A stretch of 12,775 nt of DNA from an uncultured Chlorobiaceae bacterium. GTDB taxonomy: Bacteria > Bacteroidota > Chlorobiia > Chlorobiales > Chlorobiaceae. The stretch lies in the NCBI GenBank assembly GCA_903917955.1, contig CAIXCO010000332.1, positions 1 to 12,775 of the forward strand, given 5' to 3'. The notes beneath the pieces are model-generated. The model was given only the letters and a program-made list of their open reading frames with translations. It was not told the origin of the DNA and made no database searches. Position 1 is the stretch's first letter; the number at the start of each line of letters is the position of its first letter. Of this stretch, positions 7,062 to 12,775 are shown one piece after another. The position numbers and the translations under genes are program-made.

Positions 7062-7514
7062 CTACAGGGCTACATGATCATCATGAACAGGAAGCTCCTC
7101 AACCGCATGAAGCACATCCGTCATATTGAGGAGACCAAGAATTTTATTGTTTTCCATAACGGTGAGGCGCCTGATATTGCTCCGTTTCATCAGACGAAGG
7201 GCATACTTGATGCGGAGACTGGGATTAACACTGATGACAGGCTTGCTCATGATCTGAAACACGGGAGTATTCCATGGGTCACGGTGGACATCCTCGCCTG
7301 GATCAATCACCTTTTCAAGAATATCTTTCTCCGTCACAATACCATAACAATCGTCTTCGTTACGCGGTTCGACAATAAGACCGCTCTCCTTGCTTCGCTT
7401 CATGATCTGCAAGGCCTCGGCCACCGTACAACTCCCCTTGATTACGTGAAACTCTTTCTGCATAAGAGCAGATACCGGCAGCGTACGTAATGTTATAAGC
7501 TGATCCATAGTCAT
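7062..7514 (-). CDS. Stand-alone two-CBS-domain protein
   Basis: A 150-residue cytoplasmic protein made only of a CBS pair (Bateman module): CBS1 about residues 13-70 and CBS2 about 84-140. Such pairs often bind AMP, ATP or related nucleotides and switch a partner protein. CBS1 keeps the ribose/phosphate-contact pattern GIVTEKD (58-64). CBS2 has GLLNMTD (127-133), where the usual Ser/Thr is Asn, so nucleotide binding at the second site is less certain. There is no fused catalytic or transport domain. A second ATG at 7508 would remove two residues, and neither start has a clear ribosome binding site. The gene lies 140 bases upstream of sdhA on the same strand, which hints at, but does not prove, a regulatory link with the Sdh/Frd complex. 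The direct target is unknown. Confidence 0.85.
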   Translation of the reverse strand: MTMDQLITLRTLPVSALMQKEFHVIKGSCTVAEALQIMKRSKESGLIVEPRNEDDCYGIVTEKDILEKVIDPGEDVHRDPWNTPVFQIMSKPVISVNPSLRIKYALRLMKRSNIRRLTVMENNKILGLLNMTDVLHAVEELPVHDDHVAL

Positions 7515-7710
7515 CAGGTTACTTAAGATTAAAAAAACAGATAACGCCCGTTTCTACATGTCTGGACAACAAAAAAAACAGGCCACCGAATTTAAGTCAG
7601 AAAGCAGAAAAAGAGAGGAACACCCGTCGTTACCCTTACAACTGGCGCAAGAAAGCAATTTATAAAAAAAAACAACATAATGACAAGAACATCACCCTTA
7701 AAAAGTGAAT

Positions 7711-8352
7711 TTATACAATTCCGTGTATTTTTTTATAGGCTGCCCAATTCTCTTTCAAGGCAAGAAAAGCCTTGAAATCTTTCTGAATGAGGAATGGATT
7801 GGCTGCTCGCTCTGCACTGATGGAGGAGATTGGCGACAGGCCGTAATCGTGCCCTGGGTATACTTTTGTCTCTGGAGGAAGTAACATGAGTTTGCGGTGC
7901 AGAGAGTTGTATTCATCAAGCGCCTCCTCTTCAGTGCCAGTGCCCCCCACCTTTCCCGTAAAGAGGGTGTCACCGGTAAAAAGAGCATCGCCGACATGAA
8001 TGCATAAAGAATCCCTCGTATGCCCGGGCGTATGGAGAATGCGGGCCACAAGAGAACCAAAAGGAAAGAGAGCCCCATCTTCTACGGGAATACCGGTCAG
8101 TTGGCAGGTATCACCGTAGAGCAGAGGGGAAAGAGCGGTCATCAGCCTGATGGCTTCATTGCCATTGGTGTGATCGTTATGGCCATGGGTTGAAAAGATG
8201 TAACGGATTACAAAACCCCGTTCAGCAGCAAACCGCACAATCACGGCTGGATTGTAAGATGCGTCAATGACAAGAGCATCCTTCGAAACCTCATCGGCGA
8301 CAAGGTAACCGAAATTTCTGTCGCCGCCTGTACGAAACTGTTCAACAATCAT
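7711..8352 (-). CDS. Metallo-beta-lactamase-fold hydrolase (glyoxalase II-like)
   Basis: A 213-residue MBL-fold protein of the short glyoxalase II-like (hydroxyacylglutathione hydrolase-like) group. All metal ligands are visible: H56, H58, D60 and H61 in THGHNDH, H111 in HTPGHT, D128 in GDTLFTG and H168 in PGHDYG, giving a two-metal site. The family hydrolyses thioesters such as S-lactoylglutathione, and relatives include persulfide dioxygenases. The C-terminal glutathione-binding helical domain of full-size GloB is absent, so a different thiol, or a non-thioester substrate, is likely. Substrate cannot be assigned from sequence. The start lies 14 bases after the stop of the RND pump gene, suggesting it is the last gene of that operon. 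The ribosome binding site is weak. The 196 bases beyond its stop hold only AT-rich DNA, with no clear hairpin-plus-T-run terminator. Confidence 0.88.
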   Translation of the reverse strand: MIVEQFRTGGDRNFGYLVADEVSKDALVIDASYNPAVIVRFAAERGFVIRYIFSTHGHNDHTNGNEAIRLMTALSPLLYGDTCQLTGIPVEDGALFPFGSLVARILHTPGHTRDSLCIHVGDALFTGDTLFTGKVGGTGTEEEALDEYNSLHRKLMLLPPETKVYPGHDYGLSPISSISAERAANPFLIQKDFKAFLALKENWAAYKKIHGIV

Positions 8353-8366
8353 GCGGTTTGCATTCT

Positions 8367-11300
8367 TTAAGGTTTTGCGGATTTCTTTTCAACAATATAA
8401 TAGACAATCGGCACAACCACGAGCGTCAAAATGGTTGAAAGAACACCACCCCAAATCAGTGATATGGCAAGCCCCTGAAAAATCGGGTCAAAAAGCATGA
8501 CAAGAGAGCCGATAACAACGGCGCCTGAAGTCAGAATAATCGGCTTTGTACGAACCGCAGCCGACTCTATGACCGCCCGCTTGAGATCAGCACCTTCCGC
8601 CCTGCGAATCTGGATAAAATCAATAAGCAGTACCGAGTTGCGTACCATAATGCCCGCCAGGGCAATCATGCCAATCATGCTGGTTGCGGTAAAAAAGGCG
8701 CCATGCACAAAATGGCCGGGAATAATGCCCACAAGGCTCAGCGGAATGGCAATCATCATAATCAGCGGAGTCTTGAACGACTGGAACCATCCGATAATCA
8801 AGAGATAAATAATGACAAGAACAACGGCAAAGGCGGTGCCAAGATCTCTGAAAACTTCAAAGGTAATCTGCCACTCGCCGTCCCATTTTATGGCCAGTTT
8901 CTCGTCCGAAGTGGGGCTGGCCGTATAGAGCGGGCTGACGCTGTATCCTCCCGGAACCTTGAGCTGCTCTATTTTTTTATCCATGTTGAGCATGGCATAG
9001 ACCGGACTCTCCGTCGCTCCGGCAACATCTGCCGTCACATAAACAACCCTTCGGAGATCCTTGCGATAAATGCTCTTTTCCTGAATTTTTTCTTGAACCG
9101 TCACCAGCTCCGAAAGCGGAATCATCTCGCCAGCCCGCAGACGGGTTGTCAAGGTTCCCATACCCTGCGACTGCACAAAAAGAGTTGAAAGATCATGCAG
9201 GGAGGTCCTGTCCGACTGTGGCAGCCTTACCTGGATAGTGACCGGATCAAGCTCCTTGTCGGTATGCAGTACCCCGACATCCATGCCAGCAAGCGACATG
9301 CGCAGCGTCTGGGCAATCTGTTCCGCACTCACTCCGCGGAAAGCGGCACGCTCTTTGTTGACAACCAGATCATAGACCTTCTGGTCATCTTCAACCATCC
9401 AGTCCACATCAACCACACCTGGAGTCTCCTGAAAAACCTTTTTGACCTGCCTGGCAAGTGCAATCTGCTGCTCCTGTGAAGGGCCATAAATTTCAGCCAC
9501 AAGAGTGGAAAGCACCGGAGGACCTGGAGGAATCTCAACAATTTTGGCATTGGCGTTGTACCGCTGGGCAATCTGCTGCACACCGGCCCTCACCTTTTTG
9601 GCAATGTCGTGACTCTGCGCCTTGCGCTCATCTTTGGGAACAAGGTTGACCTGGATATCGCCCATGTTTTTTGCCTGGCGCATGTAGTAATGACGCACAA
9701 GACCGTTAAAATTGATAGGCGCATTGATACCGACATAGTATTGATAACTGAGGACTTCAGGCACAGTTTTCAGATAGGCAGAAATCTCCTTGGTCACCCT
9801 TGCTGTCTGCTCAAGTGCTGTACCTTCAGGCATATCCACAATCACCTGAAACTCATTCTTGTTGTCAAAAGGAAGCATTTTCATCTGAACGGCCTTCATC
9901 GGCACCAACGCAATGGCACCAACAAGCATCAACCCTACCACCCCAAAAGCAATCCAACGCTTGAAACTGCTCTCAATAAAGGGAGAGAGAATCGTGTTGA
10001 AGAGTTTGTAATAGTTGGTTTTGGTAATGTCATACTCTTCATGATGCCCCTCCTCTGTTTTCAGAAGGCGGAATGCAAGCCAGGGCGTGGCAATCAGGGC
10101 AACAAGGAGCGAAAAAATCATGGCCAGCGAAGCGCCGATTGGCATCGGGCTCATGTAGGGCCCCATCAGACCTGAAACAAAAACCATCGGAAGCACCGCC
10201 GCTATAACCGTAAAGGTTGCCAGAATAGTCGGATTGCCCACCTCATTGATTGCCGTGATTGCCGCCTGCAGTCTTGGCTGCCGCTTCATGGCAAAGTGAC
10301 GGTGAATATTCTCGGCAATAATGATTGAATCATCAACAACAATACCAGTCACAAAAATCAGCGCAAAAAGAGTCACCCTGTTGAGTGAATAATCGAGGAG
10401 ATAGTAGATAAGCAGGGTGAGGGCGAAGGTAATCGGCACCGAGGCAAAAACAACAAGCGCCCCCCTCCATCCAAGAAAAAAGCCGACCACAATCGTTACT
10501 GCCACAACCGCCACAATGAGATGCTCAAGAAGGGTAAATACCTTGTCGGTTGCGGTTGCGCCGTAGTTCCTCGTTTCAGATACCGTCACATCAGCGGGAA
10601 TAAAGCCTTTCTTGAGATTGTCAACCCTTGCGAGCACTTTGTCAGCAAGCTTTGAAGCATCACTTCCCTGCCGCTTGGCCACCGTCAAGGTCACCGCAGG
10701 ATACTCTCCCGAGGCGGAACCGTTTGGAGCCGCAGCCGCATGGCCAAAAAAGTTGTAATTATTGACCTCTTCAGGCCCATCCACAACACTTGCAACATCG
10801 CGGAGGTAGACCGGCGAAGCGCCGTAGATACCTATTACAATATTGGCAACATCATCGGAGCTCTCAAGAAAACGTCCCGAACGAACAATGATCTCCTCGT
10901 TCATCTGCTTGAAATCACCGGCAGTCATCTGGGTGTTGGACAGTTGTACCTGACGGGCAATCTGCAAGGGGCTCACATTGAACTGCCTGAGTTTTTCCTT
11001 GTTGAGCACAATTTTTACCTGACGTTTCAATCCACCCTTTATCTCAACATCACCAATATTCTTGATTTTTTTCAGCTCATCAGCCACCCCGACAGCAGTT
11101 TTGCGAAGCTGAAAAGGATCCTTTGTCTTGCTCCAAAAGGTGAGATTAAGCACTGGGACATCATCAATAGAGACCTTTTTCATCAACGGGAACTGGACTC
11201 CCGGAGGCATCTTGTCCATATTTTTCATGAGGGTCGACCACAACTTGACCATGCTTTTCTCAGCATCCTCACCAACCTTGTAGCGTACAGTCACCACCGC

Positions 11301-11579
11301 AAAGTCAGGCATGGAGGTAGAATAGACATAATCGACTCCTGGAATTTCAGTCAAGGTACGTTCAACCGGCTTGGCAACCCGTAGCTCCACCTCGGCAGGA
11401 GTTGCACCCGGATAGGGAATATAAAGGTCAACCATCGGCACCACAATCTGGGGCTCCTCCTCTCTCGGCGTCATAAATGTCGCCATAATACCCACCAAAA
11501 GAGAGGCCACCATCAAGAGCGGCGTAATCTTCGAATTGATAAACTGTTTTGCAAGTTTACCGGCAATACCATCATTCAT
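8367..11579 (-). CDS. RND-family efflux pump, inner-membrane permease (HAE-type)
   Basis: A 1070-residue proton-driven RND permease of full length. It has the usual two-fold layout: TM1 (about 18-36), a large periplasmic loop, TM2-TM6 (about 350-505), TM7 (about 542-560), a second periplasmic loop, and TM8-TM12 (about 912-1064). TM4 carries the proton-relay pair D416-D417 (GIVVDDSII), which separates it from heavy-metal CusA-type pumps. In TM10 the position of the essential lysine (K940 in AcrB) is arginine R980 in GIMVRNSVLL. A short Ala/Gly/Ser/Pro-rich loop (281-291) looks like an insertion. The ATG overlaps the end of the adaptor gene by 8 bases (ATGAATGA), and its ribosome binding site GGAGG lies inside that gene, so translation is probably coupled. 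The substrate cannot be told from sequence: drugs, bile-like amphiphiles, lipids or other hydrophobic molecules are all possible. Confidence 0.93.
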   Translation of the reverse strand: MNDGIAGKLAKQFINSKITPLLMVASLLVGIMATFMTPREEEPQIVVPMVDLYIPYPGATPAEVELRVAKPVERTLTEIPGVDYVYSTSMPDFAVVTVRYKVGEDAEKSMVKLWSTLMKNMDKMPPGVQFPLMKKVSIDDVPVLNLTFWSKTKDPFQLRKTAVGVADELKKIKNIGDVEIKGGLKRQVKIVLNKEKLRQFNVSPLQIARQVQLSNTQMTAGDFKQMNEEIIVRSGRFLESSDDVANIVIGIYGASPVYLRDVASVVDGPEEVNNYNFFGHAAAAPNGSASGEYPAVTLTVAKRQGSDASKLADKVLARVDNLKKGFIPADVTVSETRNYGATATDKVFTLLEHLIVAVVAVTIVVGFFLGWRGALVVFASVPITFALTLLIYYLLDYSLNRVTLFALIFVTGIVVDDSIIIAENIHRHFAMKRQPRLQAAITAINEVGNPTILATFTVIAAVLPMVFVSGLMGPYMSPMPIGASLAMIFSLLVALIATPWLAFRLLKTEEGHHEEYDITKTNYYKLFNTILSPFIESSFKRWIAFGVVGLMLVGAIALVPMKAVQMKMLPFDNKNEFQVIVDMPEGTALEQTARVTKEISAYLKTVPEVLSYQYYVGINAPINFNGLVRHYYMRQAKNMGDIQVNLVPKDERKAQSHDIAKKVRAGVQQIAQRYNANAKIVEIPPGPPVLSTLVAEIYGPSQEQQIALARQVKKVFQETPGVVDVDWMVEDDQKVYDLVVNKERAAFRGVSAEQIAQTLRMSLAGMDVGVLHTDKELDPVTIQVRLPQSDRTSLHDLSTLFVQSQGMGTLTTRLRAGEMIPLSELVTVQEKIQEKSIYRKDLRRVVYVTADVAGATESPVYAMLNMDKKIEQLKVPGGYSVSPLYTASPTSDEKLAIKWDGEWQITFEVFRDLGTAFAVVLVIIYLLIIGWFQSFKTPLIMMIAIPLSLVGIIPGHFVHGAFFTATSMIGMIALAGIMVRNSVLLIDFIQIRRAEGADLKRAVIESAAVRTKPIILTSGAVVIGSLVMLFDPIFQGLAISLIWGGVLSTILTLVVVPIVYYIVEKKSAKP

Positions 11580-11593
11580 GAGTTTGATCCTCC
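11567..11593 (-). promoter_or_regulatory. Translational coupling site, adaptor to RND pump
   Basis: On the minus strand the adaptor frame ends with a GGAGG Shine-Dalgarno sequence about 9 bases before the pump's ATG, and the adaptor's TGA stop lies inside the pump's first codons (ATGAATGA). Ribosomes finishing the adaptor would be positioned to restart on the pump gene. This arrangement decides the pump start at 11579 and gives a reason why the 3' end of the shortened adaptor gene would be conserved. Confidence 0.7.
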
Positions 11594-11985
11594 GCGGTCA
11601 CACTTTTTATTACCGTTACACCTTCAACAAGCGAAGGACTATAGACTCCCACCACAAGTTCCCCTTTATCCAGCCCGCCAAGAACAACAAGATCGCCCTG
11701 CATGGTGCGTCCTGTACTTATCCACCGAACAGTGAGGCGGTTATCAGCCCCTGCAACAAAAACAGCGGTAAGCTCCCCTTTACGAAAAATTGCAGATGCT
11801 GGCACCACCAGCACCTCATCTCCCCCTGCCTCAACCGCACTGCGAACGGCAACAACACTCACGACAGCAACAAGAGCCTTGCTCCGGCTTTTTATCGACT
11901 CCGGATCATGGTTGCCACACCCTGCAATAAACAGGGGAATGGCAACCAGAAGGGTGAGAAATTTCTTTTTTATATCCACACTCAT
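11572..11985 (-). CDS. Strongly shortened RND periplasmic adaptor (membrane fusion lipoprotein), internally deleted
   Basis: A 137-residue reading frame in the adaptor position of an RND tripartite operon. Residues 1-22 form a lipoprotein signal ending in the lipobox IAGC, with C23 as the lipidated residue. A short linker and one N-terminal strand (ALVAVVSVVAV, 37-47) follow. From about residue 56 the sequence matches the end of the beta-barrel and the membrane-proximal domain of adaptors (VLVVPASAIFRKG, then GGLDKGELVV at 103-112). Adaptors usually have 350-400 residues. The biotinyl-lipoyl domain, the alpha-hairpin that meets TolC and most of the beta-barrel are absent. The frame is intact, and there is no space for missing parts: the TolC gene ends 31 bases upstream and the pump gene overlaps downstream. 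It may be a decayed adaptor kept because its 3' end carries the pump's ribosome binding site, or a working mini-subunit. An assembly error is also possible. Confidence 0.75.
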   Translation of the reverse strand: MSVDIKKKFLTLLVAIPLFIAGCGNHDPESIKSRSKALVAVVSVVAVRSAVEAGGDEVLVVPASAIFRKGELTAVFVAGADNRLTVRWISTGRTMQGDLVVLGGLDKGELVVGVYSPSLVEGVTVIKSVTAEDQTHE

Positions 11986-12016
11986 AGAATTATTCTGCTT
12001 CAGTTAAAAAGACCTC

Positions 12017-12775
12017 TCAGTTACCACGGTAATAATCAAGCTCACTTCTCGACACACAATAATCATAGAATGCCTGGTTCAGCCTCATTTTTGAGTAGGT
12101 ATAGGCCTGCTCCCTCATCAAAAGCTCAAAGGTCATCGCCATCCCGGTCTTGAACTGCTCACCTATAAAATCAAGGCTTACCTTTGCCTCCTCAAGAGAT
12201 TTGCGGGCAACAGCAATTCTTGCTTTGGCAGTTTTCAACGACCTGAGCGACCGACTCACCTCAGCCAGACTGTTGCTCTTTGCCGCCTCATAGTTGTACA
12301 TCGCCTCACGCGTCTGGGCCTTGGCCTCCTGGGTACGACCCGCCGTTGCCATACCATCATAAATATTCCACTGCATATTCATCCCGATCGCCCAACTGGA
12401 ACCACCTCCGAAAACATTGTTACTGTGCAGGTTCGTCTGCATAAAGGCGTTCAGGCGCGGAAGCGTGGAAGCATGAACCATCTCTTCCTGACTTGCTGCA
12501 ACCTGCCGAAAAGTTTCGAGAGCCTTCAGATCTGCCCGATTATCGAGCATGTAGTGTTCATTTCCATCTGGCAACACGTTATCAACAACAAAATCACCAG
12601 TCGGCACAATGCTCACTCCCGCTTCAAGATTCAGCAGCACAGCAAGAACTTCCGTGCCATTTTTTATCTCGTCGTGCAGCAGAAGCTTCTGCTCCTGAAG
12701 CTCAGCAAGCCTCACATCGGTCGAAAGCTTGTCAGATTTTGTCAGCAACCCGGCACGATACCCCTTGGCAGCATC
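12017..12775 (-). CDS. TolC-like outer-membrane efflux protein, 5' end outside the window
   Basis: The C-terminal 252 residues of an outer-membrane efflux channel (OEP family). The frame is open to the window edge at 12775, so the N-terminal part, signal peptide and promoter are missing. The visible portion starts at the end of the first structural repeat (GYRAGLLTKSDKL, the usual RYxxGLxTxxD turn). It includes the second repeat's strand region and ends with the second copy of the same turn (FKTGMAMTFELLMREQAY) and a closing helix to ELDYYRGN. TolC-type trimers form the beta-barrel and periplasmic tunnel of tripartite pumps. A TTG at 12748 could be read as a start, but the homology continues upstream of it, so it is not the true start. 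The gene is first in the visible cluster, 31 bases before the shortened adaptor. Confidence 0.9.
   Translation of the reverse strand, partial: DAAKGYRAGLLTKSDKLSTDVRLAELQEQKLLLHDEIKNGTEVLAVLLNLEAGVSIVPTGDFVVDNVLPDGNEHYMLDNRADLKALETFRQVAASQEEMVHASTLPRLNAFMQTNLHSNNVFGGGSSWAIGMNMQWNIYDGMATAGRTQEAKAQTREAMYNYEAAKSNSLAEVSRSLRSLKTAKARIAVARKSLEEAKVSLDFIGEQFKTGMAMTFELLMREQAYTYSKMRLNQAFYDYCVSRSELDYYRGN

Noticed and set aside
7559..7568. Small inverted repeat TGTCTGGACA upstream of the CBS gene
   Set aside because: Only 4+4 bases with a 2-base centre in AT-rich DNA. This is expected by chance and has no second copy nearby to suggest an operator.
7695..7711. Weak hairpin (TCAC...GTGA with G-U pairs) after the MBL gene, as a terminator
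   Set aside because: Relies on wobble pairs, and the T-run on the minus strand is about 20 bases away. Not a convincing intrinsic terminator.
11536..12153. Plus-strand open frame (205 codons) across the adaptor and TolC genes
   Set aside because: It spans parts of three well-supported minus-strand genes, has no domain signature, and is basic and Asn/His/Ser-rich in the manner of shadow frames.
1..12775. Mobile element, CRISPR, toxin-antitoxin or phage-defence system
   Set aside because: No spaced repeats, transposase, integrase, nuclease or small paired genes were found. All supported genes are housekeeping or transport functions with similar composition.

Overview
This 12.8 kb window looks like a core chromosomal segment of a Gram-negative anaerobe. 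The best guess is a green sulfur bacterium (Chlorobiota, Chlorobium/Pelodictyon type). That placement is inferred from the gene set: a succinate dehydrogenase/fumarate reductase with an HdrB-like third subunit, as expected for a reductive TCA cycle, beside tetrapyrrole, riboflavin and LPS-heptose genes. No marker gene fixes the taxonomy. No rRNA, tRNA, CRISPR array, insertion sequence or phage gene is visible. Apart from plsC at the left edge, every gene lies on the minus strand, so transcription runs right to left.

Left part (1-3133): plsC (phospholipid acyltransferase, plus strand) meets ribH (lumazine synthase) tail to tail with a 4-base overlap. ribH follows gmhA (sedoheptulose-7-phosphate isomerase) in a likely two-gene transcript. 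hemE (uroporphyrinogen decarboxylase) lies upstream and ends in a clear intrinsic terminator.

Middle part (3306-7514): sdhA, sdhB and an HdrB-like CCG-domain subunit form a tight operon (gaps of 11 and 17 bases) in the order A-B-E. No membrane cytochrome b subunit is present, and SdhB carries an extra cysteine in its third cluster motif. Both are hallmarks of the type-E succinate:quinone oxidoreductase family. A stand-alone two-CBS-domain protein, a possible adenylate-energy sensor, sits just upstream on the same strand.

Right part (7711-12775): an RND efflux cluster in the order TolC-like outer-membrane channel (cut by the window edge), periplasmic adaptor, RND pump, and a metallo-beta-lactamase-fold hydrolase 14 bases after the pump gene. 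The adaptor is the oddest thing here. It is only 137 residues, keeping the lipoprotein signal and the membrane-proximal C-terminal domain, while the biotinyl-lipoyl, alpha-hairpin and most beta-barrel parts are missing. The frame stays open, and the 3' end still carries the ribosome binding site and overlapping start of the pump gene.

Most of the window is ordinary, well-conserved metabolism. I see no convincing wholly new system. The points worth follow-up are the gutted adaptor, the unusual cysteines and C-terminal tail in the Sdh subunits, the Lys-to-Arg change in the pump's proton-relay position, and the CBS gene next to sdh.
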